NCBI GenBank assembly: GCA_020740775.1
Contig: JAHEWK010000016.1
Location: 434,001 to 498,000, forward strand
Origin: Ilyonectria destructans
Lineage: Eukaryota > Ascomycota > Sordariomycetes > Hypocreales > Nectriaceae
Direction: 5' to 3'
Length of the DNA stretch: 64,000 nucleotides
Part shown: positions 21,541-33,800 of the stretch, in pieces
How the letters are laid out: each line of letters begins with the position of its first letter
Numbering within the stretch: position 1 is the first letter of the stretch
Translations under genes and position numbers: made by a program
Notes under the pieces: generated by a model
Seen by the model: only the letters and a program-made list of their open reading frames with translations
Told to the model about the DNA's origin: nothing
Database searches by the model: none

Positions 21541-23443
21541 GGTTGCGTTGTGAGGATGTTGGTAAGAAGAATGTTTAGTAAAGAGGATGAGCGGAGTGGT
21601 TTAGCATCAAGATGGAAGATTACAGGATCTTTTATAACTGAGAGCTATAGTAAGTGTAGACCATCCTCAGACTAATTGAGAGCTTTTTTGAAGGGTGGTA
21701 TGAATGTGGAGCCGAGAGCTTGCCCCGGATGGTGAATCCCATCTCATCTAAGAGACCAGGGACAAGGCATAATGCTGGATGCTATAGGAAAGAGTTCGGC
21801 ATGTGGAGCCGAGAGCTTCAGCCGGGCATGGAATTGCATCGCGATCCAGGGGATGATGGATTAAGTATCACACTAAATGTTAGAGTGAAAGTGTCGAGAT
21901 GTGGGAAAGATTTTTAGATGATGTTTGCTTACTGCTTCTAATACTGAAGGATGCTCTCCTAGCCTCGATATTCGGGATTAGTGTGGGGTCTTAAATGGCC
22001 TCTGGATAGCAATTTGCTGGAGGAACCTTACTCTCTGAAAAGTCAGGTATATTGACCATTAATATCTGTGTTCCATGGTATGATATTCTCCATCCGGTAA
22101 TAGCTAATCTGCTCTCTGGCGATGAAAGCCCGAAAGTGCGTCAACCATTGGGTATGCGGGCTTATAGTGCCGTACGTACACGTACTTCTAGTTCTTCTCG
22201 CATGATTCGGAAAAGAATATTTCTGATGGGAATTTTGGACCACGTACCGAAACTATTAACCGAAATGAGTGGGGAGAATCTGCGGTATTCTTGTTCTCCC
22301 TTCGTCATCACAAGTTGCATCTCGAGTTGACTACAATTACCATTCGGGTCCACATCGGACACTAACATCGGATACTAATTGCCTAATTATCGGGCAGGTT
22401 CTATTGTATTTATGTCCACCTTCCGAAGTGAAAGTTGCATCATGACCCTGGGTTAGGTGTTCAATGGTTCGTCCGGTAGAGGTGCCACCCTATTATCTAT
22501 ACTGCCTAAACTTTTAAACTTATTCCTCCAATCAGCCATTTGCTCTTCGGCACTCTATATCGTGCTAATCCAAATGTGAAATAGCCAGCTCACTGACCTC
22601 ATCTCCTGGTCCTTGGGTTACATTGACAAATCGTGGAGGACGAACCAAACCTGGGGTTTGCGGGGTAGAATCGATCATGAACACGCGTCCCTGCATCGGA
22701 TGACAAGGGCATTCTGGGCAACGAATCTTGATTCTGTGAGATTATGATTGTACATCCCATTCCCTCACTGTTCCCCACATCCCGCCATAGTTTGCAATTT
22801 CGTTCGGGTTAAATGACATATGGGTGAGGGAAGTGAAGCCCACTGTGATTGCGAGGGATGAAGGCTGTTCTATATATTTTCGAGCCTGTAGCCATGTAAT
22901 TATATGCAGACGAAGGCTCCGAAACCGAATACCCATGAGCTGGTCTAGTGATTGTAGTGCATATGCATCTCAATATCTTAGCAGTGCACCACAATTAGCT
23001 GCAACCGCCCTGGTACGAAATTGGCCATCTATGTCCGCCCTATTTAGACATGTAGTTGTGAAGCCTGTCAGAATCCAAAAGTGTATTAATATGCTTTGTC
23101 GCAAAATGAATTAATTTAGTTAATTGTCAAGTCCTTGTCGGCCTTCTTCCTTGTTTTGCAGTTCAATCACATATCAGCTGTGGGTAGGTTGTCGCCTTTG
23201 CAACCACTTTGGGCCCTTGAGTCGCACTTTGCGTTTTATTTTGGGATCGTCGCGGGATCGGTCGCACAAGACCTTTTTTAATCTTCCCTCGTAGTGCACC
23301 AATAAGGTCTCGTCGTTACCAGCTGGATCGTATTAGCTATTCTCCGGCTTTAGTAAATATCCCCGCCCCAACTTCTCCCGTGTCTTTCTCTTCCACTCAT
23401 ACAAACCGCTTTATTTTGAGAACAGTCTCATCGCAAAGCAGCT
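21541..23443. other. Gene-poor region
   Basis: This 1.9-kb stretch has only short open frames on both strands without family features. It contains an 18-bp direct repeat (ATGTGGAGCCGAGAGCTT at 21704-21721 and 21801-21818). A short open frame follows at 23444-23644 that I could not assign. The stretch ends in a region with other gene relics, so decayed sequence is likely. Confidence 0.4.
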
Positions 23444-23759
23444 GTGGAACCGGATGCCCCGCATTCAAACTCAAAGCCTGATGAGCCCAATCCTCTGATT
23501 AGCGTTGACCGAACTATCCCATATCGCGAAGTTGTTGTGCCTTGGCAACTCCCTGCCGTTGAGCTTCTCGGCGAAGAGCGTCTCGCTGATTATAATCTCA
23601 AGTACTGGAACGGTCCATCAACGCGAAATCTTGAGTCTTCCTAAGGATCGCTCTAATGACTGTCTCGATAGCTCTTTTAGTAACCGTAATTAGCAATCGT
23701 ATCAATTATTTGGTTTAACAATGGTTGGGTCCTCACAGTCATGCTAATGACATCCTAGC

Positions 23760-23990
23760 TCACCGATGTCTCTGTCGACCAAATTCACTATGTGCAGTGA
23801 TGCTTTTCCTGTTAAGAATAAAGTCGTCGGGATTTTCAAATACTTCCGGGTCACGGTTTTCTAGTATGTACTGAAGTGTGATGGGTTTTTTTGGGCGTAT
23901 CGTTTGACCGTGCAACGAGATCTTCTTGGTTGGAGTACGAGCAAACCCTCTATGTAGGATATAAAATCTCGGAAACTCTTCCATAGTAGC
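23760..23990 (-). pseudogene. Cytochrome P450 C-terminal relic
   Basis: About 75 residues on the - strand match the P450 region between the ExxR helix and the haem loop. It has an aromatic/Arg stretch then RTPTKKISLHG, PKKPITLQY, ENRDPEVFENPDDFILNRK and HSEFGRQRHR. The consensus would continue with the haem-ligand Cys; here a TGA stop follows directly. The rest of a P450 (about 400 residues) is not found on either side. This is a decayed fragment and cannot make an enzyme. Confidence 0.7.
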
Positions 23991-24801
23991 TGGTATCTAT
24001 AAACCGTCATCTCGTAACTTCTTCTCAGGTTCAGAGAGCTCCAACGACCCTTCTATACTATAAATAACGGTCTTGGCATAACTTGACTCTGAGATTGTCC
24101 GATGATTACAATGGATGATGCCCAATTGGGAATCCCACGTTGCTACACTACCCCACGGGGTCGTTGAGGGGGTAGTGGACCATGAGAGTCCCTCGGGTCA
24201 ACCGAGAGACTCGGCAGCTATCCCCGGGAAATGGGGAATAACGCGGGGTATCTCTTCAGCTCAAATATGTTCAATCGCAGAAAGGCAGTATAGCTACGTC
24301 ACTTCAACAACATTCTGCATTAATACGGGTAAACCTTCTCCCTGTTGAGCGATTTGTGATGTGCCATTATTTTATCATGGAAAAGAAACCCCGCTGGATC
24401 AACAGGCCACTACGTCTACACTAGCCCCAATTGAGCAGTCCCCAAAACCCGGATTTGAAAGAGGCAAGTACATCGCCGTTTACCCACCGAAGGATCATAT
24501 TAGCCAGCTTAATAGCTAATTTATTAACCCAGTTATCCTTCAAGTTAATACCCGCGATTAATTGCCGCTATATACCTAAAGAACCGAGGTCTACAACCAT
24601 CACAGCATGCGATTATTCAGGCATTGTTGTTATGTAGCATTATTGCCATGTTTAATCCACCAAATCGTAGATGAATGCTTTTCCGGGGTAAATAATTACC
24701 CCGAGGCAGGTCTATAAGGTCGAAAGTTGTTTTCACGGAAAGTGATACAGTTGTATTATCAAGCATATCTTGTCTACTCTGACGAGACGGTCCACGACAA
24801 G
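23991..24801. other. Intergenic
   Basis: This 811-bp stretch lies between the P450 relic and the secreted hydrolase. It is AT-rich in its second half. No gene features were seen. Confidence 0.4.
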
Positions 24802-26123
24802 ATGAAGTTTTATGCAATTCTAGCTCTGGCTACTTTCGCATTTGCTACCGACCATGGCTCCACTGTATGTTTCCTCGGCTTGGTAACATGTTTATTCCCT
24901 GTCAAACGCTTAAATTGGCCTGTACGGTATAGTATGGAGGCTCTGGCCCGTATAAATCGGTGGGTGGTCCCTGAGACTGTGATTCTGGGGTTGCTGCTAA
25001 TGAACCCAGTACTACTTTGAAGTCGAGACTCTCCCCAACCATACCTTCTATCAACCAATGCAGTCTGGCGCAGACCATGGCTCATCAAAGCTTAAGCTTC
25101 CAGTTATTGTCTGGGGTAACGGGGCTTGCGATCCTTGGTACGTAAAACTATTTTCTATCAAATGTCCATTGCCCTTGGTTTAAATTACATCCGCCTTGTT
25201 CTTTTTGTTGGCTATGCACATGGATCCTGTTCTGAAAATGAGATGCTTTCTTTCAACATCCTATTCCATCTGGTGATGCTTGTGCTAACTTACGCCAGTA
25301 CGTATCTTCAAAATTTAAACCTTCGTTGGCGCTATCCCCAAGAAAATACCGGAAATACTGAACATTGCAATTTTAGTTGGCCTGAAATTTCGTAACTTCC
25401 TCGGTGAGGTTTCATCTTGGGGCGCTCTAGCCATTGCTACTGGCCCGGCATTCATCGACCCATCCGACTACGTCGAGGAGCCATCTGACCCAAATAACCC
25501 TGCCTCTCGTCAAAATCCTGGATCTCTCACTGGGGCCATCGACTGGGTGTATGCGAACGCGGGAAAAGGCCAGTGGAAGCATATTGACCGCACGCGGATT
25601 GGAGTTTGGGGCCAAAGCTGCGGTGGATTAGAGGCGTATACTGCTGGCGCGCAGGACAAGCGCGTCGGTCACCTTGCCATCTTCAATAGTGGCCAACTCG
25701 ACGATGAGGCTAGCGAGACCGTGGCGGGTAGCATTGAGAAGCCCGTCTTCTATATTCTCGGAGGTCCTACCGATGTTGCATATCCCCATGTTCGTGTCTC
25801 TCTTCTTCCCTTTTTGATGAATACTCTCTTCACATTCCTGTTACAATGGGGGGTCACTAATAGAATACCAGGGTGAGCGTGATTACGCAGGCCTCCCATC
25901 AAAGACTCCGGCCTGGAAAGGAAACCATGCTCTCGGCCATAGTGCAGCATTCGACGTGCCTAATGCTGGTATTCCTGGCGTAGCTGGCAGGTACATCTTG
26001 CGGTGGCTTCTACGTGGAGACACGGAAGCCAAGACGTGGTTCATTAGTGGCGGAGCAAAGAAAACTGGGTTTACAGATGTTGTATTCAAGAACCTGGGTA
26101 AAATTAAGGTGAATCCTATTTGA
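24802..26123 (+). CDS. Secreted alpha/beta hydrolase, exon structure partly unclear
   Basis: The start at 24802 gives a signal peptide (MKFYAILALATFAFA). Exon 1 is 24802-24864 and exon 2 begins at 25010 (VETLPNHTFYQP then PVIVWGNGACD, the oxyanion side). A later exon 25377-25789 carries RNFLGEVSSWGALAIATGP, AIDWVYANAG, the nucleophile elbow GVWGQSCGGLEAY and FYILGGPTDVAY. The last exon 25872-26123 has GERDYAGLP, the probable active-site His in ALGHSAAF, and RWLLRGDTEAK. This is a fungal secreted alpha/beta hydrolase type found next to cutinase/dienelactone-like folds. The join between exon 2 (ending near 25137-25141) and 25377 does not keep phase with any donor I see. The gap of about 235 bp is also much longer than other introns here. 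A mini-exon or a frameshift is likely, so the gene may be dead. Substrate unknown. Confidence 0.65.
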
Positions 26124-26339
26124 GGTTATCCCAATTAAGCTTGCTTAAAGGAACCATGAACAGCGAGGTGTATTGGAGAGGTAGATAGCACTCCAACCAC
26201 AGCCTTACCCATGAAAGGAGAATGCAATGCTTATTTCATGATGAATATCCAAATATGCGTCGCCAGTGTTTCAATATTGAAATCTATCTTCTAAGCTGGT
26301 TCTAATTATATTTTCCCATAGTTTTGGCAGTCCAATGTT

Positions 26340-27532
26340 TTACAACAATAGACTAATTATGGCGGGTACCAATAACAGGAGTAGGAATAATGGCGATGAT
26401 GTTACGGCTTGTACTAGAGGCATATCGCTACCGCTTTCATTATTGTTACCGCTGTTGCTGTCACTGTCGTTTTTGCTGTCGCTGTCGCTATCGCTGTTGT
26501 TGCTGACCACAGCAGATTCCTCCCGGGTAGGATCAGCTCCAACCGGGTCCTTAATCCAGCTGCTCGGTATTTGAGTAATAAAATCATACCAATAGTGACC
26601 AAACTCTTGATAACCGTTAAACGACGGATGAATACAGTCCTGAAGTTGGCTGTTGGGAAACGTCGTAAAGTCCACCGCAAGGACATGGCTACCATTGGAA
26701 CGCCGTTCCTGAACAATTCCAGGAATCAGCGATTGGTATTTCGGAGTTGTCGATACTTTGTGCGGGTCACATGTCCAGATAATCATCGCAACTAGTATCA
26801 CGGCGTCGGGGCATGCCTCGATTATCTGGTCTATCAGGTTCCCCAGCCGTTTAGCTGCACCCTTGGGATCGCTCCCTTCTGTTGAGAGGAATGACCTGTC
26901 GTCCATATCATTCGTTCCTGCATGAAGAAGAACCATATTGGGCCGTTGCGCCAAGGATGGGCCGACATGATCGCTGATGTATTTAATTGTCTTTCCAGGC
27001 CAAGCAGCCTAAAGGACCATAAATGTCAGTTCAATACAGATCCATATAAACGGATTGCGTGGGGGTCGCACATAGTAGCCGTCAGTCATATTGCCAGTAA
27101 CATCGGTACCGGCGAAAACGACTTCATCCTCTATAAAAGCCAAATCAGCCCACCATTTGGGTATTTTCTTTTGGTTAATCTTCCAAGAAACTTGGAAGAA
27201 ATCTTACCTGACAGGTCGTCTCTGAGCTGAAGTCGATATCCGTTACCAAGTCCCCCGTTCTCGCTCCCACCGCTCCGCCTCCCTGCAGTGATAGAATCAC
27301 CAACACAAAGGATACGGAGTTTAGTGCCCGACTTGACGGCTGTCCCGGGAGAGACATCGGTTCTGTTTAGCGGTGATGTGTCGTTTATCTCACTTTTCTT
27401 CTAGGCCGGAGTTAATGAATGAGTCATCCGAGTTATCCGCTTTTGAGTACTAACGTCTTGCGCGTGAGCAGGCAAGCCAAAGCTCAGAAAGGCGCAGACC
27501 ACGCCAAGGAGGCGGGTGGAAGAAACCCGCAT
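26340..27532 (-). CDS. SGNH/GDSL hydrolase, secreted, probably GPI-anchored
   Basis: Four exons on the - strand: 27455-27532, 27208-27400, 27072-27130 and 26340-27008 (999 nt, 332 residues). A signal peptide occupies residues 1-23 (RLLGVVCAFLSFGLPAHA). The SGNH blocks are clear: block I LCVGDSITAG (Ser62), block II with Gly in GYRLQL, block III LLHAGTNDM, and block V DCIHPSFNGY (Asp and His of the triad). The spacing resembles XynB-type acetylxylan esterases. After the catalytic domain comes a 30-residue Ser/Asp/Asn tract (SDSDSDSKNDSDSNSGNNN). A final hydrophobic stretch follows (LFLLLLLVPAIISLLL), as in GPI-anchored fungal wall proteins. It probably removes acyl groups from plant or fungal polysaccharide at the cell surface. 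Confidence 0.85.
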
Positions 27533-28938
27533 TAGGCAATTATTGAAGAAGTATGAAGATCTCCTGGACTTTGAACAGGGCTATTTTGCGGGCGTGGCTC
27601 TTTAAATTGGTCAGAAGGATCCTTGGCATCATGTCATGAGCATGGGTCGATCCATTCCAGCGGCTTCATTATCGTAGGATGGGGCTTGGGCGGGGCTTCG
27701 TCGACTCGCTTATGCGCTCCAGCGGTGCTTCTTGACGCCCGTACCGTTCGGCACTTTCCTATCCCAGAGCCCCGTGAGATAATAAAGCGGGCGGCAGGAT
27801 GGCTGCTCGTGTTTCAAAGAGTCTAGCCCTAATCCGTAGCAATCTGTTGGCTGCTGGCAGGCCGTCTTTGGCTACAGGGCTGGAACGGGTGAGGCTGTGG
27901 GTGGATAGACAGGGGACAACCAACAGTTCTTGGCAACATGACATGTTTTGGTTGGTCTGTTGGTCGACTCAACAGCGGGCTGAAACTGGACAGCGGATCT
28001 CGCTAAGCCGCCGGAAACCCGGCGAGTCACGATGGCAGCATTCGGCAAGATCCGAAGTGCGAGTTTCGTTAAATAGCGAACCCTCGCCACATTAGAGCCT
28101 TGTTTACATGGTTAATTGACAATCGGACCATGCGAGGCAAGAGGAGGAGTCAATAGACATCATGATTCGCCACTGTTCAATTCTGGCATTCATGCTCACT
28201 TTTCATCGCGTCAATCGCAGGGCCAGGGGACCCCACGCTGAGCATTACACTCATTTCAATTGTCTATGCGATAGCAAACAGAGATGGAAGAAAAAGCTGC
28301 GAGCACCCAGATTTACACTCCAGTGGTTCCATGGTAGTCGAGACGGATGAAGTTATTAGTCGTGGAAAATAGAGCTGAACGAATCTCAGTCAGGATGAGT
28401 CCAACGAGCTGCAAGGTGTAGCATTAGGCAGCAGTCCGAAGGACGCTTAGATCGTTGTGTCTCATGGGTGTATGATGAACACGTGGGCTATGATAACGCA
28501 ATATTCTAGCATTTGGGTGTCATGGGCAAGCAGATTGATTCCGACAGAGCCTTGAGTGGCAGTGCACGGCTTCGACCAACTCGGACACGGAGAACATCAC
28601 ATGCGGTCTAGCTATAAACTTGTCCCTATTTGCAGGGGGTGACTTCGTATTAGCATTAGCATAATATTATGACCAGTGCTCTACCTACTCACTAAGTTGA
28701 CTATCTTGCATAAGACCCTTCGGGACATCAAAGCTCCACCATTCTGTTCTATTTACTCATCATGCCCCCAAGCTTGGCAAAAATACAACCGCAACCATGA
28801 AAGCGAGGCACCAATTTCTTGCCTACTAACTTCCGTATGCACCAATGGGGACGGTTTTGCTGATGTAATACCAGCGTGCTCCAAAGGGAGCACTCAATGA
28901 GATAGAAGTGGTATCCGCGCCGTGTCCGAATCAGCCGC
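27533..28938. other. Intergenic
   Basis: This 1.4-kb stretch lies between the start of the SGNH gene and the 3' end of the amidase, both on the - strand. Short open frames on both strands show no family features. I see no repeat or RNA gene. Confidence 0.4.
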
Positions 28939-30962
28939 TTAATCGCTCGTTCCTGCGCTGCCTTCGCCGCGGTTCAGCTTGGCCTGCATCTTCGTGGTCG
29001 CTATGACATCCTCCCAAATTGGGGGCTTGGATCTGAGCTCTTCGCTGGCGGCCTCGGCATCGAGGCCAAACTTGAGCAACGCCGACTCACTGCACCATTC
29101 GCCAGTCGCCATTAATCCCACCGAGACCTTTCCTTCCGTGCTCTTATCTCCCACAACTCCTGTGTTCTTCTGCCCCTTCGGGACCAGATATCCGGCAGGC
29201 ACAGTGAGTGCTGGCATGCCGCAGAAATTCGCAAGCCAGACGTACACCATGCTCTCAATGGTGTGGTTGCCATCGTTGAGACCGTAGTTCATCTCTCCCC
29301 GTCCCCCGTTGATTGGTGACCCAGCACACGCTGTTGTAGGGGTGATGATCATCATTCCAGGGTACGTTTTCCACAGATAAGCAAGGTGCTGCATGAGAAG
29401 ACCACGGAGCTTCTGTGCGAGAAGATAGTCGGTAGACGAGGTAGAACCGCCAAGTGCGAGAAGAATTTTGTTCGCCGATGTGAGGTTGTCGGTTTTGGGA
29501 AGCAGCGTCGCGCCGTCGGTGAGGATAGTGATCGAGTGCGCCGTCTGACCTTCTGCGACGAAGGGGATACTGATATCAACGGTCTGGTAGCCATAGTTCT
29601 GACACAGCTTGTCGACGAGGTTGCGGATGAGAGTCTGAACTCCAGGCTCAGAGCGCGAGATCCAGCTCTCATCAATACCGAGGATTTTGGTGAAAGGCGG
29701 AGTTGGCTGCAGTGCGAGAGGTGGAAATTGTGTCGAAGGGTGAGGCTCCGCAATGACTTCATACACAGCCGCGAGAGAATGCATGTCGGCTGCGAGAGGT
29801 CCCTGAACTGAGCAAGTGGGAGCGTGATTCAGAGTGGGATAACTCGACAGGCGTGCGTGTGTCGGCTTCAGCCCAAACACCGAGCAATACGACGCGGGAA
29901 TGCGCACGCTGCCGCCGCCGTCACTCCCGAGGGCGATGGGAACCAGGCCAGCGCCAACTGCGTAACCGGGGCCCGAGGAACTTCCGCCGGTGTAATAGCC
30001 GGTGTTGAACGGGTTGCGAGGAGTCTCGTAGTTTGGGTTGTTTCCAGTCGTGTCTGTTATCAGATTAGCAACACGCACGTCTCGAGTCTGCGGAGGGGAG
30101 AGGAGCAACATACCAAGTCCAAACTCATTCATCGTTAGCTTCCCGAGAATGACAGCTCCGGCTTCTTCCAGCTTCTTCACACACCAGTTGGTGATGGATG
30201 TGTCGTCTGTAAACTTGGTCGCATAATCGTTGAGCGATCCCATGTTGGTTGCATAGCCGTCAATGTCGTAGTCATCCTTGATTCCGGTGGGGACGCCGTC
30301 GAGAACACCAATCGGCCGGTTCTCTTGGTATCGCAGAGTTGATGCCTTTGCTGCTTTGAGAACGATTTCAATGTTCGTATCCATCCAAGCTACGGCGTGC
30401 TTTCCTGGAGGCGAGGTATCTCGACGGATCAACGGCACCAGCGCTAGGGCCACCTCGGTCGGTGTGATCTCGCCTGACAAGTACATGGCGTGATAGTCGG
30501 ACACGGAGTAAAACTGGCGATTCTCAAGTTGCTGCGGAAGAGGCTTCGTCCCGCCGTTGGGAGCAGACTTTTGCTCCTCACTCGTCACCGCAATGGGGAT
30601 GACAGTTGGCTCAAACCGGGGTTCCTGCTCCAAGATGTGGTCCCGGATCTTCCGAAGAGAACCAAAGCCAGCATTTTTCCACGCCGTCTCACGGACGAAG
30701 CGCGACCGTTCCATACTGTACGAGATGTTAGTTGATTCACGCATAAGGATAATTAGGAGTACTCACATGAAGCCTGCAGCGACCAAAAGTCGGCCGCGAA
30801 GGACAGGGTTCTTCAGTCGTCTGCCCTCATTCAGGACATCGGGTCTAATACGTGTTAGCAAAAGAATACATGGGGGAACAGAGGTGATACATACCCCTTG
30901 TTGGGCTCCGGGTAGTTGAAGAAGCCCTGCTTACCGCTTGACGAGCTCATGGTCTTGTCCAT
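28939..30962 (-). CDS. Amidase signature family enzyme
   Basis: Four exons on the - strand: 30895-30962, 30767-30844, 30114-30715 and 28939-30053 (1863 nt, 620 residues). The intron at 30054-30113 is 60 nt and in frame. It must be removed, because it splits the conserved stretch before TTGNNPNYETPRNPF. The Ser-cisSer-Lys triad is recognisable: Lys about 195 in PTGIKDDYD, the GGSSSGPG loop at 272-279 and Ser298 in LGSDGGGSVRIPASYC. Length and an N-terminal extension before YSVSDYHAMYLSGEI fit fungal acetamidase/FAAH-like enzymes. The reaction is amide hydrolysis releasing ammonia or an amine; substrate unknown. The gene is divergent from an ammonium transporter. No signal peptide is seen. Confidence 0.9.
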
Positions 30963-32137
30963 GATGATGCCAGGCAGGGATGGCGAAGGGGACGGATAGC
31001 CCGGAATGCTGTGTTGGTGGTGGGTAGAAGAGAGCTGATGAGGTATCTTTTTTCTTGAGGCGTAGAATGTGCAGATTTGCCAGCTGGCGATGTTGTTTTG
31101 TCGATGAAAGTCAAGAAGAGTCGAGCCGGAGATAAATAATAAGGGAGGCTAGGTCCGGATGCCGCGGCACCCCGGAGTGCTTGCTCAGACCACTGTCAGC
31201 CGAGAACAGCCAATGAGATTGCGGAAATGGTATCACTGTTCCAGGATTAGCGGATGGAGATCGGATTGCGCCTTCACATGTTTCGGTGTTGGAGTATTCC
31301 CGATGAAACCACAACGGAGAGTTTGCGATGTTGGAGTGAGAACAAGCTTTAGTGTACGCTGGTCATGATGACAGGCTGCTCTCAAGGTATTCGGATGAAC
31401 ATGGATGTCACGTGACCAGGTCTCATCCGACACCGGCTTGGAATCATGACTCGCTGGATGTCAACACATACAATAGCGTTCATCTGTTCCTGGTTGGCTG
31501 ACGAGGTGTGAGGTGTTCCCAATGTTCTCAGCCTGGTGAAAGCTTGATCTTGGACTGATTCCTATCTAATATATCACTGAAATAGACAGCCCGACTACCA
31601 TTGTTGCCAGCATCTCTAAATTTACCACAGCAGGTTTCTGTTCTTTATGCCTCATACTGAAGCCCCGCATTTCCGAGGGCATCCAACGCACGCGGGAGTT
31701 TCTGTAGTTGGGAATGAATCGCATTGCAGAGTACAAAATCCGACTAGTCAGTTGCCAGCCAGAACATAAGTCAGCACCGTCGTGTTCTGCCCAATAGCGC
31801 GACTAGGAGACTCCCCAATGCTACCTTGGTGCACCTTTCTGGTAAGGCCGGTCCTAGGAACTGGAGCCAGGCTCCGGATAAACACGTCTCCCGAGTCTCA
31901 GGACGTGGCTGAAAGGTCAATTCCGGCTTAGATAGCGCTAGACTCGATGTGGCAAAAAAGTCCAGATCGTCTTCGGCGCCAAGCTCCTTATCTTGCATTG
32001 TGATACCCTCCCGAGCCGCTGCGATGAATGCCGGAGGGGGTTTTAATAAACGAGTACGTCTCCGCTGAGGAGCAACGTCTCCCTTTCATGTACTTGTTTC
32101 TTAAAAAATCACTGGCCTGAAGCTGTCGACCATCGAC
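30963..32137. promoter_or_regulatory. Divergent promoter, amidase / ammonium transporter
   Basis: This 1175-bp gap separates the two divergent starts. It contains HGATAR words of the kind bound by GATA factors such as AreA/Nit2: AGATAA at 31130-31135, reverse CTATCT at 31562-31567 and AGATAG at 31930-31935. Both flanking genes belong to nitrogen acquisition, so control by nitrogen status is plausible. Short open frames inside have no family features. Confidence 0.45.
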
Positions 32138-33743
32138 ATGGCAGACTCTGTGCTCAAGGACTGGGCGGATTGCGACAGGACAGACACGCTCTTTATTATC
32201 GTCTGTACTTGTATTTGCTGGACCATTGTCCCCACGGTAAGTACCTCCTACTTCTCGGTGGCTTGTGTGCCTTGTCAGAATGACACTTCACTGACACGCA
32301 CCTCCAGGTCGGCATCGCATATGGCGGTTACTCGTGGAAGCGGAATGGCCTCTCCAGCGCCATCCCCGCGCTACTCGTCATCATGACCTGTTCGATCCAG
32401 TGGTGGATTGTCGGCTACACGCTGGCGTACGGTGATGGCGGCTCCATTGTTGGAAACTTTGCCCATCTCTTCCACCGAGGTGTGCTCGCTCAGCCTATCG
32501 GCACCATCCCCGCGCTGCTGTTCAGTCAGTTTCAGCTCGTTTTCGAGGCCACCGTGTGCGCCATTGCCGTCGGCGGCTTCTGCGAGCGTGCGAGGCTGTT
32601 GCCCGTGGTGCCATTCATCTTTGTCCGTTTCTATTGACAGGAAGCAATTGGAATCGCGATGGCTAACATTTGCGCAGCTTTGGTCGACCTTCATTTACTG
32701 CCCTCTCGCGCACATGGTCTGGGGCGGTGGTTTTCTCGGGGAGACACTCGGGGCCCTCGATTTCGCTGGAGGTAATGACGGAATTCCAATCTCATTGTGA
32801 GACACGGGAACAAATACTGACCATTCACAACCACCAGGCACGCCTGTACACGTTTGCTCCGGTGCCACAGCAATGGCGCTCAGTCTGTACCTTTCGTATC
32901 CGATCTTCCGCTCCCGCAGGTCTGACGTGCGCACCCCCACGCACATCCGCCTCCATCGCCCCGGCAATTCGTTCTACCAATTGCTGTCCATGATTATTAT
33001 CTGGGGCTCGTGGCTTGCTTTTGACGCCGGCACGACTCTGACGCTCTCTTTCCAATCTCTTATGGCTCTCGCCGTGACTAACCTGTGCGCTTCGTCTGGG
33101 GCCTTGACGTGGGGGTTGATGAGTTACTTCGAAACCGGACGTTGGTCCATCGACTCCATCTTCATGGGCGCCATCTCGGGATTGGTTATGATCACACCAG
33201 CAGCTGGCTTCATCGATCTCACTACCTCGTTCTTCTTTGGTATCATTGGCGCGATGCTCTGTCGTCAGGCTCTACGTATCAAGTTCACCGACTGGGCGAG
33301 ACGCTGGAGGTGGGTCGACAACGCCGATACTTTTGCCACGCACTGCGTAGGTGGTATTGCGGCGACAATCTGCACCGGACTCTTTGCGCAAAAGAAGGTG
33401 GCGGCGTACGGCGAGGTCGACATTGTAGGCGGTGTTTTCTTTGACGGCAACGTAAAGCAGCTTGGGATACAAATTGCCGAGGCTACAATTGGCTTCATCT
33501 GGGCCGGTGCAGGCTCGTTTATTATCATTGCCCTGATTGACTGTGTTCCCGGTCTCGAGGTCCTGGCCACGGACAAGTAAGTGCAATGAAGTCCAATCTT
33601 GAACTGACGGCATGCTAACAAAGTACAGGCACATTGCAGCTGGGCTGGATACACACGAGACTGAGGAGACATTGTGCGACTACCAACATCCCGATGAGGA
33701 CGACTATTGCCCCCTTGACGGTGGATCACTGGAACTGGCATAG
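32138..33743 (+). CDS. Ammonium transporter (Amt/Mep family)
   Basis: Five exons: 32138-32236, 32308-32622, 32678-32771, 32838-33576 and 33629-33743 (1362 nt, 453 residues), all phases agreeing. Family blocks: [69 protein letters not shown] (pore His174), a stretch around [15 protein letters not shown], and [21 protein letters not shown] (second pore His338). The twin His pair and the Phe gate are in place, so it should be functional. About 11 membrane helices are expected. The C-terminal tail is short and acidic ([10 protein letters not shown]) and lacks the long cytosolic region of the sensor-type Mep2. It imports ammonium or ammonia at the plasma membrane. It is divergent from the amidase. 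Confidence 0.92.
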
Positions 33744-33800
33744 GCCAAGACAATGTAACCGACTATATTGTAAGATTAGGAGCCATTATATAGCGCCCAA

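Noticed and set aside
22742..23114. Overlapping short frames on both strands
   Set aside because: No domain, no splice support, atypical composition; probably decayed non-coding DNA.
23444..23644. Open frame of 66 codons with a Pro-rich start
   Set aside because: Could not be matched to a family and has no continuation; may be a relic but cannot be supported.
29386..29811. Open frame of 141 codons on the + strand within the amidase
   Set aside because: Antisense shadow of a well-supported amidase exon.
31771..31998. 75-codon frame on the - strand in the amidase/transporter promoter
   Set aside because: No family features and no clear start context; more likely promoter DNA.
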